Part shown: piece by piece, positions 20,590-32,567 of the stretch
Position numbering within the stretch: position 1 is the stretch's first letter
Layout of the letters: the number at the start of each line of letters is the position of its first letter
Source: Volvariella volvacea V23
Lineage: Eukaryota > Basidiomycota > Agaricomycetes > Agaricales > Pluteaceae
Direction: 5' to 3'
Length of the DNA: 64,000 bases
Assembly: GCA_000349905.1 (NCBI GenBank)
Contig: KB722736.1
Location: forward strand, 928,536-992,535
Made by a program: the position numbers and the translations under genes
The notes under the pieces: model-generated
Told to the model about the DNA's origin: nothing
Database searches by the model: none
Seen by the model: only the letters and a program-made list of their open reading frames with translations

Positions 20590-21232
20590 CTCGAAAATTA
20601 CCTGCGGCACGAGGCGGGTGGAATCAAGAGCACCGCCGTAATTTAGCCATGACCTAATTTTTGATTGGGTGTCCCACGCTGGTCACCCCCCGCCAACACC
20701 GTCAAGAGGCATTCATATATCAGACTCATATCCTCCCTCGTACTATCCGTGGTCCTGCGACGCTTGTCGTTGCCAACTCCTACCCGAGCGTCCCTTCTAC
20801 TAGCTTGAAATGAATGGCAACCAGTCCCTATACCGCACCTAAGACAAGGGTTTACGGAGACCAACGGGTTAGACGTTCAACAACTATATACCAAGGCTGT
20901 GAGTGCAAATCATACGTCGAAAGATGCCTCATTCTTATAGTTAGTTAGGCGGGGATAGCGGTGCTTGCATTGATACACCCAAGAATCGCTCCCACTCATC
21001 AGCCTCAATGATAGGGTTGTGGGGCGGTAGTCCCATGGCCTGCTAGGGCAGCTCTACTCTGCATATTTGGTGCGATAATGCCCGCAGAGTCAACAAAACT
21101 TTCTCACAGGAAAATCATGATGAACCCTAATAAAAGTGTGCAAACGATTGCCAATCTCACCTTGCTACCACCCCAACGCCGTCCTTCAGAGGGGTATCTC
21201 ACCCCACTCATCGTCTGATCATCCACACATCC
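20590..21232. other. Intergenic region, no gene seen
   Basis: About 640 bp between SDHAF1 (minus) and the membrane-protein gene (plus), so it is a divergent promoter region. No supportable gene or clear motif. Confidence 0.45.
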
Positions 21233-22298
21233 ATGAGCCACGAAATTGCATTTATTGTGGATGACCAGGACGGGGATATCGAGTACTTGTGCCCAGTTCT
21301 ACATCAATCAGTTGCAGGAACATATATTAACAACACATGGACATCACCAGAGAGAAGGAGCTGCATATCAAATGGATGGTTTCGGTATCGGTTTATTGGT
21401 GGGTTCTGGGTTGTGCTCGAAGAATAGTTTCTCAAACAACATACAGGGACACGACTGCAAGCAGCAGTAGAGTCTTCCACAAGCTACGAAATCGAAATTG
21501 ATGGGAAGTCCGTTGGAATGCATTCTGGGTACTACGTGTCACCGCAACTCGCGGACGATCAACATACTGTCGTGTTCTATGCACCATCAGAATTTTCTCT
21601 GTTCTCTGCTACACTGGATTATCTCACAATATCTGCCGGTTCGAAGACTCCGCTACATGGGCGTACGATCATAGTTAACGACAACGATGACGCAATAAGC
21701 TATAACGGGGATTGGACGACAGAATCACCCGCTCCACTGCCTCCATTCTCCACGCATTCATACGAGTCAACAGCACATTGGACGAGCACTGTTGGGAGCA
21801 TGATTGAATTTCGTTTCACTGGTATGAGTTTTTTTACCTTCGTTCCCCATTCGTCATTCCCCGCGAATCCGATCGTGATCTGATGTGTTAATTCAAGGCG
21901 AATCCATTGCCGTATTCGGTATCTTCGCCAATCTTGGCACTCCATCGCAGAACGTTACTGCGACATACATACTGGATGATGCATCAATAACGCAAGGCTT
22001 ACCTGCTGGTGCACCAGAAGCTGTACCCAAAGTACAGCTATTTCGGTCACAAGATCTGCCCGCCGGTGAACATAGATTACTTGTGAACATCTCCGATATT
22101 ACACCACCGCAAGCAATTGGGTTTGATTTCTTTTTGTACAATACCACCGTTCGGGACGTGTACAATGTGCCGACGGATGACACGTATGCCCGAGTCGGGT
22201 TCGTCACGGGTGCTGCCCTCGGCGGACTTTTGATTTCTGGGATCTTGCTCCTCGCCCTGTGGCACTGGACGAGGCAAAAGCATGTCAAGTATGCATGA
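21233..22298 (+). CDS. Single-pass membrane protein with lectin-like extracellular repeats
   Basis: Common but uncharacterised Agaricomycete type: one or two beta-rich ectodomains, one C-terminal membrane helix and a short basic tail. The start is ATG 21233 (MSHEIAFIVDDQDGDIEYL). Two introns (near 21402-21448 and 21824-21897) join SNGWFRYRFIG to TRLQAAVESS, and MIEFRFTG to ESIAVFGIF. Each half has a VDD/VND-type start (IVDDQDGDIEYL; IVNDNDDAISYNGDWTTES), a TW/HW repeat (NNTWTS; TAHWTS) and a surface-type strand. The helix FVTGAALGGLLISGILLLAL precedes WHWTRQKHVKYA. No signal peptide is apparent at this start, so an upstream exon may be missing. Ligand unknown. Confidence 0.8.
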
Positions 22299-22717
22299 TA
22301 GCTGATTCGGCGGGTCTCAGATACAAAAAGTTTCTGGAAAGTCTTAGCTATGCATAACGGTGCGCAAGCAGACCCAGGATTTGAAACTGCAATACCAACT
22401 GATCGATTATGGCCAGCATGCATAGACTGATTGGATTAACGTTGTAGCCCAATAGGGCATTGTGCTTCTGTGCGTACCATTGGAGTGTTATCTAGGAGCT
22501 GCTTGATACCTCGCGGTGAACCACCAGATTGGCTTGTATGATTTATGTCATCATCTTTTTCGTTGTAAAACTTGGGATTTTATCGTTATCTTGTTGGAGT
22601 AGGCCAAATTTGACGCTACAAGCAGTATTTTCGTGAGAGGTGCCGGTTAATTCCGGCAATTATAGTTCTGAAAATCCTGCACCTGGCCAGAGTTGAGCTT
22701 CACGTCCCCCCATTCAG
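22299..22717. other. Intergenic region, no gene seen
   Basis: About 420 bp between two genes on the same strand; 3' end of the membrane-protein gene and promoter of NDUFAF6. Nothing specific recognised. Confidence 0.45.
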
Positions 22718-23913
22718 ATGCTATCTCGTCTGCGGATTCATACCCATGTATCCCACTCGTATTCACATTGGAATCCTTCCGCATGCACCATATCAATGGC
22801 TGCATCTCGTAGGGGCTTAGCCTCGGCCTCGGTGTCGGCACCTGGATTAGCAGACCCCATCGGCTACTGCAGAGACCTTGTCCGAAAACACGACTATGAA
22901 AGCTTCCTGGTATCTCAGTTCTGGCCGAAAGAGTCTCAGGGAGCATATTACGCGTTGCGGGCCTTTTATGTACGTGTTGAACTTTAGTACTCACTCAGTG
23001 GTCTCATGTTACCTCAAGGTGGAGCTGGCCATGGTCCAAGACAATGTGACGAACGCCACGATAGGGAAGATGAGGATGCAGTTCTGGAGGGATGCGTTGA
23101 AGGATATATCGAACGTGGGTACCTTCATGCATTCAATGGAGAGGAACATTAAAGGCCCAGGCTAGGATAGTCCACCACGGCATCCCATCGCGCTTGCACT
23201 TCATGAAGCAAAGCAGAGAGCTAACCTCCCGGCTTACCATCTGAAACGGATCGTGGATGCTCGAGTGAGTTTAAGTGGTATCCGGGGATAAAGTTTGTAC
23301 GATGACAAACATGTCAGGATGCAGAGCTTCAGACACCCGTACACCTGACTACCGACTCGTTGATTTCGCATGCAGAATCAACCTCAAGCACATTCTTTTA
23401 CCTTTTACTTTCACTTCTGAACCTCTCTTCATCCACCACGCTCTCACACGCTGCTTCGCACTTGGGGGCGGCACAGACGATCAGCACGTTGCTTCGCGCG
23501 CTCCCGTATCATACCCATCATGGACGGATGGTAATTCCGGCAGAGATCACAGCCAAACATAGAGTGAAGCAAGAGGAGGTGTTCCGAAAAGGTCCTGGGG
23601 CGGAGGGTATTGATGAAGCTGTGTTTGAGTTTGCTACGCTAGGGAATGATCATTTGCTGACAGCACGGGCGATGTTCAAAGAGCAAAAGATGCCGAAGGT
23701 TGCAATCCCGGTGTTTCTAGCAGGGGTAAGTGGAATCAGAAATGATGTGATGAGTATTAATGATACATGGTTATCCGACGATAGGTTCCAATAGCGAATT
23801 ACCTCGGAAGACTAGAAAAGACGGGCTTTGATGCATTTTCCAAGGAGCTTGCTCAGAGGGACTGGAAGCTTGCATGGCAAATATGGCGGGGATATTACAA
23901 GGGTCACTTTTAG
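22718..23913 (+). CDS. NDUFAF6: NDUFAF6-like complex I assembly factor (squalene/phytoene synthase fold)
   Basis: Mitochondrial protein of the SQS/PSY superfamily that has lost prenyl synthase function and helps assemble complex I. The start is ATG 22718, with a His/Arg/Ser-rich presequence. Core blocks are LVRKHDYESFLVSQFWPKES, YYALRAFYVELAMVQDNV, IGKMRMQFWRDALKDISN, PPRHPIALALHEAKQ, LPAYHLKRIVDARDAEL, HLGAAQTISTLLRALPYH and the C-terminal LEKTGFDAFSKELAQRDWKL. The DxxxD aspartates of true synthases are not both present, as expected for this branch. Introns near 22969, 23117, 23262 and 23727; stop at 23913. Confidence 0.92.
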
Positions 23914-24125
23914 CTTATATCCCATATTTAGTAATAAATTGCCTACAATTTATGCAACTCCGTCCTTTCGGTTCCTCTGCCAACCGTAATAACAATCCTC
24001 AACACATCTATTCTTCCTTTTGCCTCTCTTGGCTTTTCTCCATCGTCTCCCAGATCCCTCCCCCCGGTCCTCATCGTCTCCCCCGTTGTCCAGCACATCC
24101 CCGACCCGTCCCCACCAGCAACCCA

Positions 24126-27100
24126 ATGCACCGACTCTGCGGTACGGCTCCTGTCTGTTCCTAGATCTCGCTAGCTCAATCACACTCTTCTCAGACGAAG
24201 TGTTGCAGCTGATCTTCTACGAACTCCCCGACCCCACTGCCTTCACCCTCACCTCAAAGCGCTTCCTTTCCTTCTCTCAAGACCCTTATGTCCGGGCTCG
24301 CTACTTCCTCGCCCGCTATGGCAAATCCCAAGCTCTGTATCATGCCCTGAGTCGCGGAAAAATAGTGACTGAGCGCGTTCTCGATGTGCGTCATTCGGCC
24401 TCCACTCCTTTCATGAGTCATGCAGCATCTTCCCTCTCTAACTGATGACCCTAGGTCTTGCTGTCGAGTGGCGCTCACATTTCTCGCTATCTAGTCCAGA
24501 TAGCAATTCACCATTACTTTTACACCCAATCTCACTTCATAAAAATGCCATGGGTCCGCAATGTACCACTGAGAGTATTCTTGCATCTTCTCAGCTTGGC
24601 CGAGAGACGATATGGAGAGATCCCTCGAGGAAAGGTGTGTCATTGTATGGCATATATGCGCCTCAATGCCCTAATATACATCACAGAGCGAAGACGACGG
24701 GTATATCTTCACAGCTTTTCTCAAGGAGAGTAGATTTCCATCGCATATGAGAACTGTTGGATGGGAGACTATCAAAGAAATGCTTGAGAAGTACCACGTA
24801 TGTGTCCACTCTTTCATCCCCTTTTCTCGCCTTCTGACACCTAAAAGTTTATGCCATTTTGCAACAAAGTATTTCCGTCCCAATTAGTGCCCTATCGAAT
24901 GAGGTATTGACAAGGCTTCAAGGATCCAATCATGGCCCAGTTTCCCTTGGTCTTAGCCATCGAGCCCCGGCTCCTGCCCTATGCTGTTGCAAACGGATTT
25001 CGTATGGATACCAAAGTGCGTATGTATGCGCCAACTAGTGCTTGCGTTTGTTTACATCTCATCCAGTATCGCGATTTCGTATTCCGGAAGATGTTCGAGA
25101 GCAATCCTGAATCGCGCTCAGAAGACATTGCACGTAACGTGCGTGAACTTTGTAATCTGGATTCAACGTGAGCTATGTTTAGGGTTTCCGTACTCATGTC
25201 AGTCAACATTTTGTCCCCAGAATGTTTGTCAGTCGGACCGTGGCCGCCGAGGTGTGCATGGAATCCAAGGCCAATGCGCACGCATATGGAGCCTTGAAGC
25301 TGCTGCACCAGTCAGGAGATCTGCAGTTTGACTTAAGGTGGGTGTCAGGTCTACGATCTTGGCGTGGCGACTCACCTCGTTGCCCGTAGAATCCTCGTGG
25401 AGGATTTATTGAAGGTATTTTGGAGTTCTCGGTGTCGAAAGCCCTCTAATTCACCTGTAGACATTCCTCCGCACACGTACCATATGCTTTCCCGGCAAAA
25501 CGGAAATACTTCGTCACCTTTACACTGATTTTCCGTCCCCCGATCCCTCTGTCCGACTTGTTATCCTTGTTACCATTTTTATCGATCCAGCCCTTTATGA
25601 CGCCAATACTGCTGCAATCCACGCCAAGCTGGAATCACTGCATCTCACACCAATCACTCGACTCGATATCATCAATATTCTCAGTAATCCCTTCGTTGAT
25701 CGCTATCAGTCGCTATTAGATTATGCGCGGCGTGAGGTGAGTGTGAGAAAGGATGGAAATAAGGGGCTGGATGCTGGAGAAATCCGTGACCTTGTGCTCG
25801 AGGTTGTGTGTAAATGCCTAGAAGTTGCTTGTAAGGTTAGTGAACATCAGAACATTGAACCCATTGGTCGGATCTCACATTTGGTATACAGGGCAAGCTT
25901 GTGAAGAACCTGTATGATGGCTTCCCATCTATTCAAGAAGATGTCATACGCTACGTGCTCGAGAAATATCAGGTTCATCTAGGGGATTTCCCGTCGTGGG
26001 AGATGCCTGACAGACGCATTCGCCATGAACTGCCCCTCTGCCAGGACTTTATCTTTTGTGGGTTGCGAGAGGTGTATGACTATGGTGAACACACAGAGGA
26101 TAGGTGGCCTGGCCAGGCAGGCCCAGTGTTAGAAACAAGCACTGGTGGGATATCCCAGCCGAGTAACAGCCAGCAATCAGCGATGACTGGGGTCATTGGT
26201 GCAAGGGCCGATGAGGGTGTGGCAGGAGAGACGTCCACGAACTTGCAACTCGTAAGTACCTTTCCTTCTTTTATCTGGACTATGGGCTGCGGTGCATGAG
26301 GCAATAGCGTTGACGCTGGTCAGCCTCCCTTCACACCTTCCCTGCGGTTTCTTCGTCATTCACATGACCACTGCCTTGCGTCTGGTCTAAAGTTACCTTT
26401 TTTGATATGGCACAAATCCTATCTACAGGGTGAATGCTAAGCTAAATAATTCCATCCCACGTCATGCTCGTTTTTAGGGCGCCATTACACAAGAAAGCCT
26501 ATCATCAATGATAAGCCAAGACGAAAACTTGCCACGGTCTAGAAGGAGATTGTTCGACCCCTTCGGTGTATTTGCGGATGGTACTGGGAGTCTGCACTAT
26601 CCAACTGGTGTGTATATCATTACAGAGAACTTTCAATTTGGGCTGCATTGCGTCACGAGTTCGTCATGACACATGTTGCTGATGCTTGTTTAATAGATTG
26701 CGAAGAAGTTGGGCGATGGGTTATGGCTCAATTCGGGCCTAGAAGCAGCGTAACGGCAGTCTTCATGACGCATGCCATACTCAATAATAACATCACTGTA
26801 CGTTCTGCTTCTCGAAAGATAGGTTTGTGTGAATCATGTGTTTTAGATGCTGCACCATTATCTTGCTTGTCCCGATGCAATGCAAAGAAACCTAGCGCGG
26901 CACGTTCCGGTTACGTTGAAGCATTTTCAGCTGCTTGCTAGGACAGGCCGAGCTCCCGTACGTGCGTGGTTAGATTGCCCTGGATTTCAACTTAGCTTTG
27001 TTGACAGAACATCTGTCTTATTCGCGAGATCGACCAAGGAGCAGAGTTCTACATGGACGAAAATGATTATATTTCGAAAAATGACCCTGCAAGGAACTTC

Positions 27101-27749
27101 TGCAAGACCAAAGTTAAATCCGAAGTATCGCAGTCCAACCCTACTTCAGCATGTCGTACCAGACTTGTGGATAGCTTATCCTCATCACCCCGGGCCAAAA
27201 AGCGTCCTCGTCGATCAGCGGCTACTGTTCGGTCGTATATCATCCCAGATTCAGATGATGACATTGTTATGGATGATCATAGTGTGGCGAGAGAGGAGAT
27301 AAGGAGGCCTATTTATGAGAGTCCCTTGCAGAGGTGGCTGAAGCACTTGGGTGATTTGTGCAAGGAAGAACAACGAAAAGTTAGTTATCAAACAACCTTA
27401 CTAGGAACACAATCTGAGAATCATTACTTAGCACAAGGAGCACAAGCGTCGAATTGAATCGAATGCGCCTAGTGGCGTCAAAGTCCGCGTCGCGAAGGTC
27501 AATCTCGCATTTAAACTTTCAGGTGTGGCGATTTACTGATCTTCTCGTTGGGCCCATCACTTCTAGACCGAATTCCTCAAGTCCCTATCCGTTCACTTAC
27601 GAAATTGGAGGAAGCTCGAAGAAGAAAAGCGGCTCAAGATGCTCGGTGTCGATTGTCTTGTTGACGAATACAGTGATGACGACGACGAATATGTTCATCA
27701 TCAATCCTGCCGATTAAAACGACGCAAAACCTTCAGAACTTCGACATGA
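24126..27749 (+). CDS. Large F-box-like conserved Agaricomycete protein
   Basis: Function unknown; likely nuclear. The first clear exon begins at 24165 (LFSDEVLQLIFYELPDP), an F-box-like helix pair followed by TLTSKRFLSFSQDPYVRARY. The start is unresolved: ATG 24126 joins in frame only through a 23-nt intron, while ATG 23953 would need a 193-nt intron. Successive exons give an all-helical repeat region (SSGAHISRYLVQIAIHHYF, EDDGYIFTAFLKESRFPSHM, FVFRKMFESNPESR, VILVTIFIDPALYDANTAAI, FPSIQEDVIRYVLEKYQ), then EEVGRWVMAQFGPRSSVTAV and MLHHYLACPDAMQRNLARH. The C terminus is acidic/basic and NLS-like (RAKKRPRRSAA, IPDSDDDIVMDD, RLKRRKTFRT). It may be an E3 adaptor, but no partner is evident. Confidence 0.75.
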
Positions 27750-28110
27750 TTACAGTGACATCGATTATAATGACACTTCCATGCCTTTGGTCTTTTGTTA
27801 AGATTTCCTTCTGTCTCTACTCGCTTCATTTTCGCTGGCTTTGCCTTACACGTTCTCTTACCCCCGTAGATCATATGTGCCATTGGTGTTGTTTATGTTA
27901 CAGTTCATGGCATCAACAGACTGTTTTCATTATCATGTATAACCTCTTTACGTTACACTACACCCATTATAATCCAAGCAGAGTCCTTCTCTGACTTGAT
28001 CCAGCATTTGCTACTACGTATTGTTGTAGTCGTGTACAACCATTCCTTTTCCACATCATGTTGTCACTATTTCCAAGAACACATACCCCTTCGTAGCATA
28101 GACACCCATA
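27750..28110. other. Convergent 3' region, no gene seen
   Basis: About 360 bp between the ends of the F-box-like gene and the MFS transporter gene. T-rich, terminator-like, nothing else seen. Confidence 0.4.
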
Positions 28111-30612
28111 TCAAATGACATAGCGATAGTCAATACGACGATCGCCAAGCCTCTGTCGTTCTTCCAAACTATCATCAATCCGAGGATTGTCTCCTTCACT
28201 AAGGGCTTGGAGTTGGTCACGCCGCCCGTTTTCACGGCTCATCCACCACCAAAGGTAGGTAGCTACCACAGCTGAGAACAAGATGTATCCAATCGCGATG
28301 ATGTGTGGTTTCCGGTAGCGATGACCAGAGAACTCAGGTCGGTAGATCAGCACGCTGTGTTTAGTGAAGCACATGTTGGTGGACGAATATGCATGGCGTC
28401 ATGAAGTTAACAGTAGAGAGGGCATGACCTATTAGTTCATTAGAAAACCGATAAGAGCTATGGACTTGCCCAGCAATAGCACCTATATCGCCTATGGTAA
28501 TCTGCATCGCAACAGCTATAGCCCGTTTCGTCTGCCCTGAGACGTTTTCTCCTGGCCAACTATTGAATCCGCGGGGACGTGTCAATGGTAAGAATAGGGG
28601 CGTCATAAGATAAGAATCGCCGTCATCGTACCTGAGAAGTAGAGCATTTCCAGTATACACCCCAGCTGCTGCGAAATGGACCCCAACGTATTGTGAGCCG
28701 GCTGCAGTAGTGAAATTAGGATCGAAGACCCTTGAAAGGATAGCTCTATCTCACGTGTAGTAGTTGCCAACAGTATAATATAACCTTAAGCAATGCATTT
28801 ATCATTATAAGACTGAGTGTGAGAAGGCCGAATGGCACTTACCAATGATAGCAACTACAGCCGAGAGAATGATGAAGAGGGCCCTCCGGTTGTACTTTGC
28901 AGAAATCCAGACCGTAGTCCAAATAGAAATCGCCGCGAGGGTGTTTGGTGGAATAGTCATTCTGATAGTGATGCTAGGACGTCAGCAAGAGTCCACCACT
29001 CGTGTTTTAGAAATAGGCTCACAGTTGCGCTTGCCTGCTCTGGAAACCTAATCCAGCAATAATTGTGGGCTTAATTTCGAGTTTTAGTTCATCAAAGTCA
29101 AATGCACCGATATGCACACGGCCACTCATTGCAGCACGGTATGAAACCATGAACTTACCATGAACAAACTCAGAGAGTACAAGACGAAAGCAAACCCATG
29201 GAAGAGGAAGGCATATCCCCACACGAGGTGATCCGTGAAAGCTTGACGAACGTAAAACCAGTCAAATTGTTCTTGGTCGCCCGCATCAGAATCTGCCTTA
29301 AGGCGAGCTAGTAATCTTTGCGTTCCATTTCAGTGAGCTGTTGTCGCGATATTAGAAACAGGCAGTGAGGGCGTAAATGAACCTCACGAATTTGGCTTTG
29401 TGGGACCAAGTTGGAACTAGGAAATAAGCGGCTAGGGCAATGACGACAGTGAGGATGCCCTCGATAATGAAGATCCTAACGGATAACGATGGTCAATGCC
29501 TGAAGATATGCATGAGGACAGAGTATATTAACCATTCCCAGCCCTTGCGACCGCCTATTCCATCCATCTTTCCAATTGCATAAGCCAATATACCTGAAGG
29601 AGCTTTAAGTCCTCAATAAATCGCCCCACAAATGCGGCCTACCCCCAAAGGCACCAGCTAAAGCAGCACCACCAAAAAATATTGCAACGCGCCAGCTTCG
29701 TTCGCGCCTAGCGAGATTGTGAGACGACAGTCGGGTGTATGCCGGATATATGCGTATATGCTCACCGGCGATAATAGACTGAGAATACATATATAACGCC
29801 AGGGAAGAGACCCGCTTCGGTAACACCCAATACTGGAGGAAGTGTCAGTCACATCGTTGGGTCAGTGCTTTGATTCACATACAGAATCGAATTCCAAACA
29901 ACCCAGCTTGATTAGTTACGACACCCTGGCACAAACTGGCTATTCCCCAGAGCCAAGTCAATGTGGGCAACCACAGTTGTGGGTCAAAGCGCTTGAGGCT
30001 GGCGGACACAAATTAACAGAAGAATTACATCGATAAAACTAACCATAACTTGCATGATCTGTGAATGCGATCAGTATGGCATATCGTTGATTAAAAAAAT
30101 ACTGGCTGACATTAGACGGCACTTCGAATAAGACATAGGCTACAAAATATAGAGCCAAGGAGGTATTATAAGCAGAAGGGGAAAGGTGAAGGTCCTGTCA
30201 AAAAGTATGTCAAGATTAGAGTGAGATTCGTGGAAATTCAACATACTGTAGCAAGCCCAAGGATGCTAATAGGGAAGTGGGTTCAGCCATATTCCACTAT
30301 TCCCGATTGAGGTTACCAACCGTGCATTCCCTATGTTTGTCCTGAGAGAACGAGGAGCATTGTTGGATCGATGCGCATACACACACAAACTATAGACACT
30401 TATCCTACCTATCCAAGAAACTTAGTATGTATAACAAGGTCAGGATAGGTATTAATCTGGACAGAAGCGCATATAATGTCAGGAATCGTTGTTAAGGTGA
30501 ACAGATCAATGACTTACCTCAGATCGACCTTCCAAAGAAGTCGACGATCCTCTGAGGTATTGAAATCCCCCAACTGCTGGGATGTGCTCTTTTCGGAGAC
30601 ACTCTTTGCCAT
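28111..30612 (-). CDS. MFS transporter, allantoate permease (DAL5/ACS) family
   Basis: Plasma-membrane symporter of the anion:cation symporter branch, which imports organic anions such as allantoate or nicotinate; the substrate cannot be told here. The start is ATG 30612 (MAKSVSEKSTSQQLGDF). Spliced blocks in order: LLWKVDLRLIPILTLLYILS, FLDRTNIGNAR, DLHLSPSAYNTSLALYFVAY, FEVPSN, LKRFDPQLWLPTLTWLWGIA, QAGLFGIR, LGVTEAGLFPGVIYVFSVYY, RRERSWRVAIFFGGAALAGA, DHLVWGYAFLFHGFAFVLYS, SWPGENVSGQTKRAIAVAM and QITIGDIGAIAG, ending YRPEFSGHRYRKPH ... DYRYVI. About a dozen introns; the one at 29999-30053 has a GC donor (GCAAGT). Confidence 0.9.
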
Positions 30613-31072
30613 CACGGTGTATTCAGTCCACTTCGGGCTTCAGGCGGCAAGAGGCTAGGGAGGGTACCCTCTTATCGTGAGGACGATAATCTGTCCCACA
30701 TTACGCCTAGGGCGTTTTTAACAGGACGTGGGGCATAACATTAGCTCCGTGGGTGTTGACGCAACGGGAGCTCTGCATTGCGCAAGAAAGAAGCCACACT
30801 TTCACGGCAAGATAGTACTAGCAATCAATGTGGCAGAAGTTCTGATAGGTTGGCTTGCGGCTTGATACTGGCCTGCTTTCCATCGGCCGCCTGGATTGAT
30901 GGAGCTCGTGCCAACAGTTAGCTGGGATTTGGTGGAGATGATCACAGAGTGGAGGGTTTGCAGCTCAGGGATGTGTGCGATTGCCATCTTAGGGCGCGTG
31001 GGAGCTGGTTCAGGCTGCGTGATCTGGGACCATGAAACGCACTGGCAGCTATTAATCCGTCTCGAGTAGCTA
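30613..31072. other. Divergent promoter region MFS / V-ATPase d
   Basis: 460 bp shared upstream region of two divergent genes; no gene or distinct motif recognised. Confidence 0.45.
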
Positions 31073-32437
31073 ATGGAGGGTCTGTTTTTCAACGTGCGTC
31101 CTTTCCCTTCTTATTCTTTCGCTGCCCTCTAAACCTATGCTTCTCCGTTGTGCAGGCCGATGGCGGTTTTCTCGAGGCCATAGTTCGAGGATACAAGGGG
31201 GGAATCCTCACCCAAAGCCATTACGCCAATCTCGCCCAGTGTGAATCCCTGGAAGGTCGGTGTTCGCCTATTGTTCGTGGTTCCCTATACCCCATCCCTC
31301 TAGTTGAACAAACTCGTTGACGCGTGGCTATGACACAGATCTACGTACCCAACTGTCCGCAACGGACTACGGAAACTTTCTGGCTAATGAGCCCAGCCCG
31401 CTCTCAACAGCCACTATAGCCGACAAGGCTACGCAAATTCTGGTCGATCAGTACAACTACTTGAGGAGCAATGCCGTTGAGCCATTGAGCAAGTTTTTGG
31501 ATTACATCAGGTTAGTTGTGCTCCTAAACACCCAATTTATAGTATGCAAAGCACAGACCAGGCTGACGCATTCACGGATTCCAGCTACGCATATATGATT
31601 GACAACGTCATTCTTCTTATAACCGGAACATTACACGAACGAGATACGCATGAACTGCTTGAGCGTTGCCACCCCCTTGGAGTATTTGACACGATGCCAG
31701 CATTATGCGTCGCCACAAACGTCGAGGAATTGTATCAGAGCGTGTTGGTAGAGACTCCACTTGGTACGTACTATAAACACCTACTCCTCCGCCGGATCTT
31801 AATCCCTTTACCACCCCCAGCCCCATACTTCCGTGAATGTCTCTCCGCAGCAGACTTGGACGATCTTAACATCGAAATCATCCGTAACACAGTCTACAAA
31901 GCTTACCTCGAAGATTTCTACAACTACTGCACAACCCTCGGCTCTCCAACATCTGACGTAATGCACAAAATCCTTGAATTCGAAGCAGACCGCCGGACGA
32001 TTAACATTACCATCAACTCATTCGGTACAGAACTCACGAGAGAAGGCCGTGCAAAACTGTTCCCCGCAATCGGTCGACTGTTCCCAGAAGGCAACAACCA
32101 GCTAGCCAAGGCAGATGAAATCGAACAAGTCCGTCAAGTCTGCGACACTGTTTCTGAATATCGCAGTTTCTTCTCCGATTCCGTCGCCACTGGAAACGGC
32201 GCAGGACATGCAAATGGAGGATTCGACGACTTGGGCGCGGCGTCGCAGTTGGAAGATAGGTTCTTCAGAATGGAGGTTCATTTGAATAAGCTGGCGTTTT
32301 TGCAACAGTTCCAGTATGGAGTGTTCTACAGCTATATCAAGCTGAAGGAGCAGGAGATACGAAACATCACTTGGATTGCGGAGTGTATTGCACAGGATGC
32401 GAAGGAGAGGATACAGGACTTTATACCCATTTTCTGA
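31073..32437 (+). CDS. VMA6: V-type ATPase subunit d
   Basis: Non-integral subunit of the V0 sector that couples the central stalk to the proteolipid ring. The 21-nt first exon (31073-31093) encodes MEGLFFN and splices to [18 protein letters not shown]. Further landmarks: [59 protein letters not shown], a short intron joining VETPL to [36 protein letters not shown] and the C-terminal FVYGVF-like region [20 protein letters not shown], ending in DFIPIF. About 350 residues, the family norm. Vacuolar/endomembrane. Confidence 0.95.
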
Positions 32438-32567
32438 GTCCGATTCTTTGCACGCAGTTCAGCTTTTTGTATCGTATCCTAGCATGATCTTTTGTTCTCT
32501 CGCAATTGCAATCTTTCATTAGTGTTGATACAATGCAATGAGTGCTACACGGTTCAGAAATGCTACA

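Noticed and set aside
24001..24060. Start of the F-box-like gene at the TTG at 24020
   Set aside because: A non-ATG start is unlikely in this setting, and the stretch before 24165 is Pro/Ser-rich leader-like sequence.
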